A stretch of 64,000 nt of DNA from Bacteroidales bacterium (GTDB taxonomy: Bacteria; Bacteroidota; Bacteroidia; Bacteroidales; P3): contig JAUNHX010000008.1 in assembly GCA_030523765.1 (NCBI GenBank), positions 39,158-103,157 of the forward strand, read 5' to 3'. How positions within the stretch are numbered: position 1 is the stretch's first letter; every line of letters begins with the position of its first letter. Shown here piece by piece: positions 28,069 through 36,435 of the stretch. A program made the translations under genes and the position numbers. The notes under the pieces are model-generated. The model ran no database searches, had not been told where the DNA came from, and was given only the letters and a program-made list of their open reading frames with translations.

Positions 28069-29085
28069 ATGAAAATCAAAATCAATAAAATCATATCATT
28101 TCTGATGATAATGGGATTTTCATGTGTTGGCATGGCGCAGATGGAGACGCAGTTTACGCAGTATATGCATAACCGCCTTACCTTCAACCCAGGCTACGCT
28201 GGTAGCTCGGGTTCGATATGCGCTTCGGTAATGTATCGTAATCAGTGGTTAGGCCTTCAGCTTGACCCGCCAACACCCGATTATGAGTCTGGTTCCACTC
28301 CTGTCGATTACCTATTCTCGTTCGATATGCCGGTGAAATTCCTTCACGGCGGTATCGGCTTGACCGTTTTTCAGGATAATATCGGATATAACTCGTGTTT
28401 CTATGGCGCTTTCGATTACGCTTTCCGTATTTTCTGGGGCCCCGGTAACCTCTCGGCAGGTATTGAAGCCAATATCTTCAATAGTTCACTTGATTTCCAA
28501 CAGTTGGTAGGTTCTAGCGATTTTACTGGCAACTATCTTGATCCAGTCCAATCGGCTGGCGATCCTATGTTGAGCGGTCAATCGGCAACCGATTTCCTAT
28601 TCGACCTATCAACGGGTCTATTCTATCAGGTGCCAGGTACTTACTATTTGGGAATCTCCCTCAAGGATGTGCTGGCTGCTAAGAGTACTGTTCTGAATCG
28701 TCAGAATTCTCGCGTTCTCTTTATTACTGGTGGTTATGAATACAATCTGCCCGCCAACCCTTCGTTCCAACTACGTCCTTCATTCCTTATTAAGACGGCA
28801 ACATTGCGTACGATGCAGGTAGATCTCTCCTGCCTCCTCTCTTATCAGAGCACCTTCTGGGGTGGTATTAGCTACCGTTTCCAAGATGCTATCTCGGTGT
28901 TGGCTGGTCTGAATTGGAACCACATGCAACTAGGTTTCTCATACGACCTTACTACTTCTCAGTATGGTGGTTGGAAGGATGGCCGAAGCGTTGGCTCGCT
29001 CGAGGCATATTTGAAGTACTGCTTCAAGGTGATTATACCTCCAAAACTGCCTTCGAGTTATCGTGGTACGCTCTATTTGTTCTGA
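28069..29085 (+). CDS. porP: Type IX secretion membrane protein PorP/SprF family
   Basis: Outer-membrane beta-barrel of the PorP/SprF family, first gene of the type IX core operon. The 338-residue protein has a signal peptide (cleavage near GMAQ, residue 24), then the family opening QFTQYMHNRLTFNPGYAGS and repeated amphipathic strands ending in the aromatic-terminated GTLYLF. In Porphyromonas the order porP-porK-porL-porM-porN is the same as here, and PorP is needed for secretion. Confidence 0.9.
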   Translation: MKIKINKIISFLMIMGFSCVGMAQMETQFTQYMHNRLTFNPGYAGSSGSICASVMYRNQWLGLQLDPPTPDYESGSTPVDYLFSFDMPVKFLHGGIGLTVFQDNIGYNSCFYGAFDYAFRIFWGPGNLSAGIEANIFNSSLDFQQLVGSSDFTGNYLDPVQSAGDPMLSGQSATDFLFDLSTGLFYQVPGTYYLGISLKDVLAAKSTVLNRQNSRVLFITGGYEYNLPANPSFQLRPSFLIKTATLRTMQVDLSCLLSYQSTFWGGISYRFQDAISVLAGLNWNHMQLGFSYDLTTSQYGGWKDGRSVGSLEAYLKYCFKVIIPPKLPSSYRGTLYLF

Positions 29086-29099
29086 TGAAAATGGAACAT

Positions 29100-29120
29100 T
29101 TTTACGAAATCTGCGTAAAA
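29100..29120 (+). other. Hairpin between porP and gldK
   Basis: TTTTACG (29100-29106) pairs with CGTAAAA (29114-29120) around a 7-base loop, 15 bases after the porP stop. It has no T-tract, so processing or stability is more likely than termination. Confidence 0.45.
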
Positions 29121-29215
29121 GAAGGATAATATACTTTATCAAGATGCTTGCCAATCGTAACTGTTATTAGAGAATATTACATTAAAGAATAGAAACAAAT
29201 AAAATTTTGCAATAT

Positions 29216-30577
29216 ATGAAAAAGGTGTTTTTAATGCTCGCAACCGTTTTGGTCCTTTGGAGCTGCGGTAGCTCCGACAAGGGTGAACTTGTCGGCGTTC
29301 AGGGTCGCCCCTATTTCGAAGACATCGACCTCAAGGGTATGGTGTTCATCGATCAGGGTAATTTCCATATGGGTTCTGGTACTCAGAATGCTACTTATGG
29401 ACAACCGGTTCAACCTCGCACTATGCAGGTTGGGTCCTACTTTATGGACGAAACCGAAATCACCAACAACGAGTATCGCCAGTTCGTAAATTTCGTTATT
29501 GACTCTATCGCCCGTCGGATGCTGGGTGAGGCTGGTATTGATGGTTACCTCATCGAGGAAGATGAATATGGCGAACCCCTCGATCCTCCCGTGCTTAACA
29601 AAAAGGAGAAAATCCTTTGGGACGATCAGGAATCGCGCGAGGCTCTTGAGGATCTTTACCTCGCAGAGCGCGATCGTTTCTACAAACGTCGCCAGATCGA
29701 CCCCGCAAAGCTGAACTATGAATACTATTGGATCGACTATCGTGAGTCGGCTCAGAAAGAGCAGGCTACTACGGTTCGTGAAGAACATAAAGGTACCATG
29801 TTTGCCAACCGTCCGAAAGGCCTCAACAACCGTTCGGCTATGATTAAGAAAGAGGTGGTGAATGTTTATCCCGATACCCTCTGCTGGGTTCACGACTATA
29901 CCTATAGTATGAATGAGGACTTCACCCGCATGTACTTCACCTCGCCTGCCTACGACAACTATCCTGTGGTTGGTGTTAGCTGGGTTCAGGCTAAAGCATT
30001 CTGCGTATGGCGTTCCAATTATCTTAACCAATATCTTGAAAGCATTGACTATGTTCAGATGAACGATTTCCGTCTGCCTACCGAGGCTGAATGGGAATAC
30101 GCTGCTCGTGGTGGCATGCAGGGCGAAAGCTATCCTTGGGGTGGCCCCTATGTCCGCAATCCTAATGGCTGCTTCTTGGCCAACTACGAGCCTCTGCGCG
30201 GTGCATACGATGATGATGGTGGCGTGAAGACTCTGATGGTTGGACACTATGCTCCCAACGACTACGGTCTTTATGATATGGCTGGCAATGTGGCTGAATG
30301 GTGTATCGATGCTTACAGCAAATCTACCTACACTGTGGCCAACGCTCTGCAGCCTGTCTACGAATACAACGCTAAGGATGAAGATGCTCCTGCTATGAAA
30401 CTGAAGGTTATCCGCGGCGGTTCTTGGAAGGATCAGAAATACTTTATCCAGGTTCAGACTCGCGCCTACGAATATCAAGATACCTCGAAGAGCTATATCG
30501 GTTTCCGTTGCGTACAGCCTTACTTGGGTCGTGTGAAGGGCGATAACCTTAAAACCGCTTCCAACGTAGCTAAATAA
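29216..30577 (+). CDS. gldK: Type IX secretion ring lipoprotein GldK/PorK
   Basis: Outer-membrane lipoprotein that forms the periplasmic ring with GldN. The 453-residue protein has a lipobox (LVLWSC, lipidated C17) and an SUMF1/FGE-like fold: MVFIDQGNFHMGSGTQ, MDETEITNNEYRQFV, PVVGVSWVQAKAFC, RLPTEAEWEYAARGG, YDMAGNVAEWC and VIRGGSWKD. The catalytic function of that fold is not expected. I choose ATG 29216; a TTG three codons upstream is less likely. Confidence 0.95.
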   Translation: MKKVFLMLATVLVLWSCGSSDKGELVGVQGRPYFEDIDLKGMVFIDQGNFHMGSGTQNATYGQPVQPRTMQVGSYFMDETEITNNEYRQFVNFVIDSIARRMLGEAGIDGYLIEEDEYGEPLDPPVLNKKEKILWDDQESREALEDLYLAERDRFYKRRQIDPAKLNYEYYWIDYRESAQKEQATTVREEHKGTMFANRPKGLNNRSAMIKKEVVNVYPDTLCWVHDYTYSMNEDFTRMYFTSPAYDNYPVVGVSWVQAKAFCVWRSNYLNQYLESIDYVQMNDFRLPTEAEWEYAARGGMQGESYPWGGPYVRNPNGCFLANYEPLRGAYDDDGGVKTLMVGHYAPNDYGLYDMAGNVAEWCIDAYSKSTYTVANALQPVYEYNAKDEDAPAMKLKVIRGGSWKDQKYFIQVQTRAYEYQDTSKSYIGFRCVQPYLGRVKGDNLKTASNVAK

Positions 30578-30600
30578 TCATCAAAATAAAGAGTGAAGGC

Positions 30601-30686
30601 AGTGCCTATATATTATAATAGGTATAATTGTAAAAAGAGATTAGATAACATTACTTGAATAGCAACATCTATAATCTATAGGCACT
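30601..30686 (+). other. Long-range stem between gldK and the mini-GldL gene
   Basis: AGTGCCTATA (30601-30610) and TATAGGCACT (30677-30686) are perfect 10-base complements around a 66-base AT-rich loop. They sit in the 168-base spacer and could fold in the mRNA. Confidence 0.5.
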
Positions 30687-30745
30687 ACCTCTCCATCAAC
30701 TGAAAAAAGGTAATAGAAGAACAAAACACAGCCAAAACGTAAAAG

Positions 30746-30952
30746 ATGAATTTCATTGATCGGATAGTAAACAATAAAACGGTAATGACTGTCCTTTATG
30801 TTGTAGGTGTGGTAGTAGTGCTATTTGCAGCTGTTTTTCGGATTAATCATTGGTTCGGTTCCGTTCCTTTGCAGATTTGCAGCTTAATCTCTATGACTGT
30901 ACTGTTCGTCCTCTCAGTTTACCAAGAGATACAGAAAAAAAAGAACATTTGA
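30746..30952 (+). CDS. Mini GldL-like protein (two membrane helices only)
   Basis: A 68-residue protein that aligns without gaps over residues 29-60 with the N-terminal membrane region of the GldL encoded next door: FRINHWFGSVP here versus FKINHWPGAVP in GldL. It has both helices (about 13-31 and 40-58) and a short KKK tail but none of the long cytoplasmic coiled region. The glutamate in helix 2 of GldL (E53, the counterpart of the functionally essential motor glutamate) is methionine here (M50), and the conserved lysine is arginine. It is inside the gld operon, 42 bases before gldL. It may be a truncated paralogue, a structural subunit or a regulator. Confidence 0.78.
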   Translation: MNFIDRIVNNKTVMTVLYVVGVVVVLFAAVFRINHWFGSVPLQICSLISMTVLFVLSVYQEIQKKKNI

Positions 30953-30993
30953 ATATTTAATTATAAGTAAGTAACCTAAAAAAAAGAAAAGTT

Positions 30994-31920
30994 ATGAGTT
31001 TCATAGACAAAATGGTTCGAAGCAAAGCTTATAAGAACTTTATGAGCAAGTTGTATGGTTGGGGTGCTGCCGTCGTTATTGTCGGTGCCCTCTTCAAAAT
31101 TAACCACTGGCCTGGTGCTGTTCCTATGCTGATTATCGGTATGGGTACCGAGTCTATCATTTTCTTCCTCTCTGCTTTCGAGCCCCTCCATGTTGAATGG
31201 GATTGGAGTCTCGTTTATCCTGAACTGGCAGGTATGCACGATCAAGAAGAAGAAGAGCAAAAAATCAGTGGTGGTCATGCTGCTCAGTTGGCTGGTGGTG
31301 TTTCTAGTGATCCGCTTACCCAACAATTGGATAAAATGTTGGAAGACGCTAAGATAGGCCCCGAACTTATTGATCGTCTGGGTCAGGGTATGCAGAATCT
31401 GGCTGATTCGGCCACCTCGCTCAACAACATGTCTACTGCTGTTGCTGCTACTGATAAATTCGTTAGCGGTATGGACAATGCAGCTTCTGCTGCCGATGAA
31501 CTCAGTCAGGCTTATCGTCGTACTACTGAATCGATGAACAGCGACATCAACCTTTCTGCTGGCTACAGCGAAAGTCTTAAAGATGCTACCGCTGCTGTTT
31601 CTACCCTCTCCAATATCTATAAGGAGACGGCTCAGACCCTTCAGAAAGGCGATGCTTCTTACCTCGATGAACTCAAGAAGATGGCTACCAGTCTCTCTTC
31701 TATCAATGCTATGTATGAGATTCAGATTCAGAATTCTACTTCTCAGCTCGAAGCTACCAAAGAGGTTCAGGAGCGTATCCAGAATATGGTGGCCAACTTC
31801 GCCGATTCGGCTGAGGGTATGATGAAGTACAAGGATCAGGTTGATGCTCTGACCCGCAAGGTTTCTGAACTCAACAACGTTTACGGTAATATGCTTGCCG
31901 CAATGCACGCTAGAGTGTAA
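30994..31920 (+). CDS. gldL: Type IX secretion / gliding motor protein GldL/PorL
   Basis: Inner-membrane stator of the type IX proton-driven motor. The 308-residue protein has two membrane helices (about 21-36 and 42-62) with the conserved FKINHW motif (K35, H38) and the membrane glutamate E53 in GTESIIF, then a long cytoplasmic helical region rich in Ala, Ser and Asn (about 100-300). It forms a complex with GldM, encoded 76 bases downstream. Confidence 0.95.
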   Translation: MSFIDKMVRSKAYKNFMSKLYGWGAAVVIVGALFKINHWPGAVPMLIIGMGTESIIFFLSAFEPLHVEWDWSLVYPELAGMHDQEEEEQKISGGHAAQLAGGVSSDPLTQQLDKMLEDAKIGPELIDRLGQGMQNLADSATSLNNMSTAVAATDKFVSGMDNAASAADELSQAYRRTTESMNSDINLSAGYSESLKDATAAVSTLSNIYKETAQTLQKGDASYLDELKKMATSLSSINAMYEIQIQNSTSQLEATKEVQERIQNMVANFADSAEGMMKYKDQVDALTRKVSELNNVYGNMLAAMHARV

Positions 31921-31925
31921 CGCGT

Positions 31926-31951
31926 TGTAGAAACCTATTCCTACTTCTACA
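31926..31951 (+). other. Hairpin between gldL and gldM
   Basis: TGTAGAA (31926-31932) pairs with TTCTACA (31945-31951) around a 12-base loop, five bases after the gldL stop. No T-tract follows. Confidence 0.45.
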
Positions 31952-31996
31952 TTAAATAGAATACACTGAATTAAGAACGAATTAAAGAAATAGAAT

Positions 31997-33670
31997 ATGG
32001 GTGCTACTAACTGTCCGGAGACACCGCGACAAAAAATGATCGGTATGATGTACCTGGTCTATACTGCGCTCCTGGCTCTTAACGTGTCGGCCGAGATCCT
32101 TACTGGATTTGTCACCGTTGGAGATGCCATGAACCAGTCCAACCTTAACATCGCTACCAAACTTGACGACTCCTACAGCCGTTTCCAGGCTGCTTATGTT
32201 AATAATCCTGAGAAAGTACAAGACCACTGGAATAAAGCCCAGCAGGTGCAGAAACTTTCTGATGCTTTGAAAGGCCTCATCGATAGCGCTCGTTTTGAGT
32301 TTATCTCCATTATGCAAGCCGAGGCTATTATTGAGGACCACTCGGCTGTCGAAGAAGGTGGCAAGGTTGTTACCCGCAAAATACCTTTGGTGGATGCTTC
32401 GGGTGCTCCTCTATATGATAGTATCCGTGAGGCTCTCAATGTGGGTGGTCTGAATATCATCGATAAGAAAGATAACGTTGAATCTGGTACTAATTATTTC
32501 TACGGTACGGGCGACGTTCCCGATGGTAAGGCTATTCAAATAAAAGAGAAAATCATTGAATACAAACAAGCGCTGAAAAAAGTATTAGGTCCCGACTCCT
32601 CTGCTATTAAGATTGGCCTCAACGTTGAAGAGAAACGATTCAGTGAACATGCTGGTCAGATGGTCGAGTGGGAGAACCTCAACTTCTACCGCACTATCGC
32701 TGTAGCCGACCTCGTGGTTCTGTCACGTCTCAAAGCTGAGGTGATGAATGCTGAGTTCGATGCTGTCAATACGCTCTTCAGTCAGATCAGTGCTGACGAC
32801 TTCAAGTTTGACCACGTTCAAGCGCTGATTATTCCTAAATCTACCTACATTATTCAGGGTGGTAAGTACGAGGCTGACATCTTTGTGGGTGCTTACGACT
32901 CGAAAGCTAGCTTGAAAGTTAATGTCAATAGCCAGGAGCTCTCGGGCGATAGTGTGGTTCACTACACTGCTGGTGCTGGTGCTCTCGGTCAGAAGAAACT
33001 CAATGGTAAGATTTATGTTAAGAAAGACAACAGTGAGGCTAAGGAATATCCCTTCTCGGCCGAGTACTTCGTAGCTGAACCTGTGGCTGTTGTTTCTCTC
33101 ACTAAGATGAATGTAGTTTATGCTGGTATCGATAATCCTGTTTCTATCGGCGTTCCTGGTGTTGCTTCGCGCGATGTATCACCCTCTATCACGGGTGGTG
33201 CTACTATCAAACCCGATCCTGCTGGTAAGGCTGGCGACTATATTATCCGCGCTACCAAGATTGGTAAGATTCAACTCAACGTTTCGGCCAAGACCGATGG
33301 CAAGACCATGCGTCAGATGGGTACGAAGGAACTCCGTGTTAAGAAGATACCTAAACCTGTACTGAAGGTGGGTAACTTCAAAACTGGCGATAATGTTACC
33401 AAGGCTGAGCTCTCTGCTACAGGTCAACTCCGTGCTGTGATGGAGGACTTCGACTTCCAGATTCCTGCTCTCCGTATCTCCTCCTTCACCTTCAACGTCC
33501 AAGGCTCAGGTGCCCTCGATATTACTGCCAATGGCAGCCGTCTCACTCCCGAGATGATCAGCCGCATCAACAATGCTCGCCGCGGACAGAAGGTCTATAT
33601 CACTGATGTTACTGTGAAGACACCCGATGGTGCAACCCACACCCTCGATGCTACCTTCCGTTTGAAGTAA
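31997..33670 (+). CDS. gldM: Type IX secretion / gliding motor protein GldM/PorM
   Basis: Periplasmic shaft of the type IX motor, linking GldL to the GldKN ring. The 557-residue protein has the GldM start (NCPETPRQKMIGMMYLVYTALLALNVSAEIL), with one membrane helix (about 15-34), followed by four periplasmic domains; the later ones contain the Ig-like blocks VSLTKMNVVYAGIDNPVSIGVPG and the terminal TPDGATHTLDATFRLK. Length and order match the family. Confidence 0.95.
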   Translation: MGATNCPETPRQKMIGMMYLVYTALLALNVSAEILTGFVTVGDAMNQSNLNIATKLDDSYSRFQAAYVNNPEKVQDHWNKAQQVQKLSDALKGLIDSARFEFISIMQAEAIIEDHSAVEEGGKVVTRKIPLVDASGAPLYDSIREALNVGGLNIIDKKDNVESGTNYFYGTGDVPDGKAIQIKEKIIEYKQALKKVLGPDSSAIKIGLNVEEKRFSEHAGQMVEWENLNFYRTIAVADLVVLSRLKAEVMNAEFDAVNTLFSQISADDFKFDHVQALIIPKSTYIIQGGKYEADIFVGAYDSKASLKVNVNSQELSGDSVVHYTAGAGALGQKKLNGKIYVKKDNSEAKEYPFSAEYFVAEPVAVVSLTKMNVVYAGIDNPVSIGVPGVASRDVSPSITGGATIKPDPAGKAGDYIIRATKIGKIQLNVSAKTDGKTMRQMGTKELRVKKIPKPVLKVGNFKTGDNVTKAELSATGQLRAVMEDFDFQIPALRISSFTFNVQGSGALDITANGSRLTPEMISRINNARRGQKVYITDVTVKTPDGATHTLDATFRLK

Positions 33671-33683
33671 TTCTAATACTATG

Positions 33684-33720
33684 CTTGCTGTCCCGTTGCT
33701 TCGGGCTTCGGGACTGCAAG
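33684..33720 (+). terminator. Strong hairpin between gldM and gldN
   Basis: CTTGCTGTCCCG (33684-33695) pairs with CGGGACTGCAAG (33709-33720) except for one T-T mismatch, around a 13-base loop. The tail TTTAATAAG is a weak T-tract, so it is probably a partial terminator or a processing-resistant hairpin that lowers gldN relative to gldM. Confidence 0.6.
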
Positions 33721-33805
33721 TTTAATAAGAAAATAATTAAGTTACATACATCTTATCTGAAGTAAGCTACCAAACAGATTCAAGAAAACGTAAAAACTTA
33801 GAAAT

Positions 33806-34690
33806 ATGAAAAAGGCACTGTTTTGTTTAGGACTGTTCATCTTCGCTGCCAGCATCTGCAACCTTCGTGCGCAGAGCGCAATCGATGCTGAGGATGAACA
33901 CAACTTCAACCATTTCTATCAGAAGACCCTCACCCAGGAGAAAAGGGCTCTCCCTTATCCTCACTTGCGTGAGATCGACGTAGTATGGTCCACTTGTATT
34001 TGGCGTACTATCGACTTCCGTGAGAAATTCAACCAGTTCTTCTATTTCCCCACCGATCAAACCAAGAACACCCAGGATCGTATCAATCTGACCAATTGCA
34101 TTATGAATGCATTGGAAAATGGTGAGATCGAAGTATTTGAAAGCGACGATTTGAAAATCCCCAAAGATTATGAGACCCTAGCACAACAGCTAAACCGTAC
34201 CTATACTTATCATATTCCTGAGTATGATGAGTATGGCGATGAACTAGAAGGTCGTGATACCATCCTTACTGAGGAGTTCCGTCCCGAGGATGTTTTCCAA
34301 GCTCGTATCAAAGAGTTTTGGTATATCGACAAGCAAGATACTCGTCAGAAAGTCCGCATCACTGGACTCACCCTCGTCTACAACTACTGCCGCGAGCGTG
34401 ATGGTGAGCGTATCTGCGAACCTGTAGAAATGTTCTGGGTACCTATGGACGACATGCGTGTTCGTAACGTCCTTGTGCGTGCCAATGCCTACGATGAGCA
34501 CAATATAGCATACGAGCAAACATACGATGATATCTTCATCAATCGCTATTTCGACAGCTATGTCTATCGCGAGTCGAACACCTTTAACCGTTCCATCGGC
34601 TCCTATCTCACTGGTACCGACGCTCTCTTGGAGTCGCAGCGTATCGAAGATAACATTGCTCAGATTGAATCCGACATGTGGGAATACTAA
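33806..34690 (+). CDS. gldN: Type IX secretion ring protein GldN/PorN
   Basis: Periplasmic partner of GldK in the type IX ring. The 294-residue protein has a signal peptide (cleavage near LRAQ, residue 23) and the GldN motifs HLREIDVVWSTCIWRTIDFREKFNQ, IKEFWYIDKQ and the C-terminal FDSYVYRESNTFNRSIGSYLTGTDALLESQRIE. A clear intrinsic terminator follows at 34751, so it ends the main operon. Confidence 0.94.
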   Translation: MKKALFCLGLFIFAASICNLRAQSAIDAEDEHNFNHFYQKTLTQEKRALPYPHLREIDVVWSTCIWRTIDFREKFNQFFYFPTDQTKNTQDRINLTNCIMNALENGEIEVFESDDLKIPKDYETLAQQLNRTYTYHIPEYDEYGDELEGRDTILTEEFRPEDVFQARIKEFWYIDKQDTRQKVRITGLTLVYNYCRERDGERICEPVEMFWVPMDDMRVRNVLVRANAYDEHNIAYEQTYDDIFINRYFDSYVYRESNTFNRSIGSYLTGTDALLESQRIEDNIAQIESDMWEY

Positions 34691-34750
34691 CCCTCAGCGT
34701 AGCCTATCGTATGTAACTAGAAAGATGAATGTCGTTTGCTGACATATCGC

Positions 34751-34793
34751 AGAGAGTTAAGCTATGCAATATGGCTTAACTCTCTTCTTTTTA
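34751..34793 (+). terminator. Intrinsic terminator after gldN
   Basis: A 12-bp perfect stem AGAGAGTTAAGC/GCTTAACTCTCT (34751-34762 with 34774-34785), 11-base loop, then TCTTTTTA. It ends the porP-gldN transcript before the second gldN gene. Confidence 0.85.
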
Positions 34794-34796
34794 TAA

Positions 34797-34960
34797 GTAA
34801 CCATACGCTAGTTGTAATAATCCATAAGTCAGTTATCAGTAACCATACGCATTTTGAATTAATCTTAAACTAGTCATCAGTAACCTAGCGCTAGTTATAA
34901 GTAACTGAAAGTGTCTTGTACAGTACCATTAGATAGAACCATCCTACGCTAGTTATAATA
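34797..34960. repeat. Helically phased short repeats between the two gldN genes
   Basis: GTAACCATACGC occurs at 34797 and 34839, with related GTAACC at 34880, GTAAC at 34901 and GTACC at 34922. Spacings are 42, 41, 21 and 21 bases, near multiples of 10.5. A second motif, TACGCTAGTTRTAATAA, appears twice (near 34804 and 34945). Confidence 0.55.
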
Positions 34961-35135
34961 AAAAAACGATAGCCCAAAGTTCTGTTCACTTGCTAATTAT
35001 TATATTGTGATTCTTCGTCAGATCTTCGTTTGAAACCCAACATGATAACCCATAGAGTATCGCTTTTCTAACCTTCTCAAATTACCCTTATTATTGATTC
35101 AAACCCTATAAAACAATTCAGTTCCTTTTTTACTT
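34961..35135. other. Remainder of spacer before second gldN
   Basis: AT-rich with no gene and no exact TAnnTTTG promoter. The second gldN presumably has its own promoter, because a strong terminator lies upstream. Confidence 0.4.
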
Positions 35136-36008
35136 ATGAAGTTGCTCAAGATTTTCCTCCTCTTATTCTCCTTCGCCGCTTTCTTTACGGTGAAGGGGCA
35201 GAGTGTTGACGAGCCAACGCGCAACTTCAATGATTTCTACGAGAAGCAACTCCTTCCGCAAAGAGAGGTTATGCCCTACCACCCCCTTCGTGAGATTGAT
35301 GTGGTATGGGAAACTCATATATGGCGCACTATAGATCTGCGCGAAAAATTCAACCAATACTTCTATTTCCCCATTGAACCCAAAGGTTCTCAAGGTCGCC
35401 GCAATTTCGCTTATACAGTATGGGATGCCATAGTGGCAAACGAAATACCAATATATGAAGACGATGAATTTAAGATTCCTATCGACAACGATGAGTTCGT
35501 TTTCCGCTATACTAAAGCTGATACAATTATCCTAGAAATCGAAGATGATGAGGAGAACTATGAATATAAAACGGTCCTGGTGCCCAAAGAGTTTAATTCT
35601 GAAGATATTCTCCAGCTTCGCCTCAAAGAGTCTTGGTACCTTGAAAAACAGACCACAGGACAGTATGTCCGTATCCTAGGCTTTACTATGGTCCGCAATC
35701 TTTATAAAGAGGTGGGACTCGACCGCGATTTTATAGGTTCTGTTGAACTATTTTGGATTCCGATGCAAGATCCTCGGGTGCGAAAACTCCTGGTAACCAA
35801 CGAGGCCTATTATGCCGATAATATAGCCAACCTTCCCACATGGGATGAAATCTTTCTCTCTCGTCGTTTTGATAGCTATATTATCCGCGAATCGAATGTC
35901 TTCAATCGTTCTGTATCCTCCTATCTTACGGGTATTGATGCTATCATCGAGTCGGAACGCATTGAACAGATGCTCTTCGAGATTGGGAGCGACCAGTGGG
36001 AGTATTAG
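35136..36008 (+). CDS. Second GldN paralogue (GldO-like)
   Basis: A 290-residue paralogue of the preceding GldN with the same architecture: signal peptide (cleavage near VKGQ, residue 22), HPLREIDVVWETHIWRTIDLREKFNQY, LKESWYLEKQ and the C-terminal FDSYIIRESNVFNRSVSSYLTGIDAIIESERIE. The acidic central region (about 100-150) differs most. Flavobacterium johnsoniae also has a tandem pair, gldN and gldO, which are partly redundant; whether this is the same event is unknown. It lies behind a terminator and a repeat array, so it is probably expressed separately. Confidence 0.88.
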   Translation: MKLLKIFLLLFSFAAFFTVKGQSVDEPTRNFNDFYEKQLLPQREVMPYHPLREIDVVWETHIWRTIDLREKFNQYFYFPIEPKGSQGRRNFAYTVWDAIVANEIPIYEDDEFKIPIDNDEFVFRYTKADTIILEIEDDEENYEYKTVLVPKEFNSEDILQLRLKESWYLEKQTTGQYVRILGFTMVRNLYKEVGLDRDFIGSVELFWIPMQDPRVRKLLVTNEAYYADNIANLPTWDEIFLSRRFDSYIIRESNVFNRSVSSYLTGIDAIIESERIEQMLFEIGSDQWEY

Positions 36009-36435
36009 AGTTGAGAGATGAGGGTTTATAGATTATCATTTACTCAGTTAATCGTATAATTTGTTTAATAAACAACCAATCCATCTTGTATCATATATCA
36101 TATTATAGTTTGATGGCAAGAATCATTATTATGATGCATCATACTATATTAATGGAGGTATATATGTAGGATTGATTTCTATTTCGAGATAATGGCAATC
36201 CTCCAAATAGGATTATTTGGGTTTTCTTCTGCTTCCTGTGCTGCTATCGGCAATTACTTATTTTTTTTTCTTCCATTAGTGGTAGTTGAGGATACATTTT
36301 ATGATTTCATACACAATAGGCTATGTGATGAAATATATGAAGAAATAGATAGATTCGACAAAAGTTAAAAGCAGATAATTCTAGTTTTACAATTCTTCAA
36401 ATTAGATCTCTTGATCATCATCTTTTTTAGATGAT
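36009..36435. other. Convergent intergenic region with a 14-bp palindrome
   Basis: AT-rich with no gene. It has a perfect 14-bp palindrome TATGATGCATCATA at 36130-36143 and a 7-bp hairpin GATCATC/GATGATC (36413-36436) touching the stop of the TonB-dependent receptor gene. Confidence 0.5.

Noticed and set aside
29231..30478. 415-residue open frame antisense to gldK
   Set aside because: GldK is unambiguous by domain content; the antisense frame is a by-product of its codon usage.
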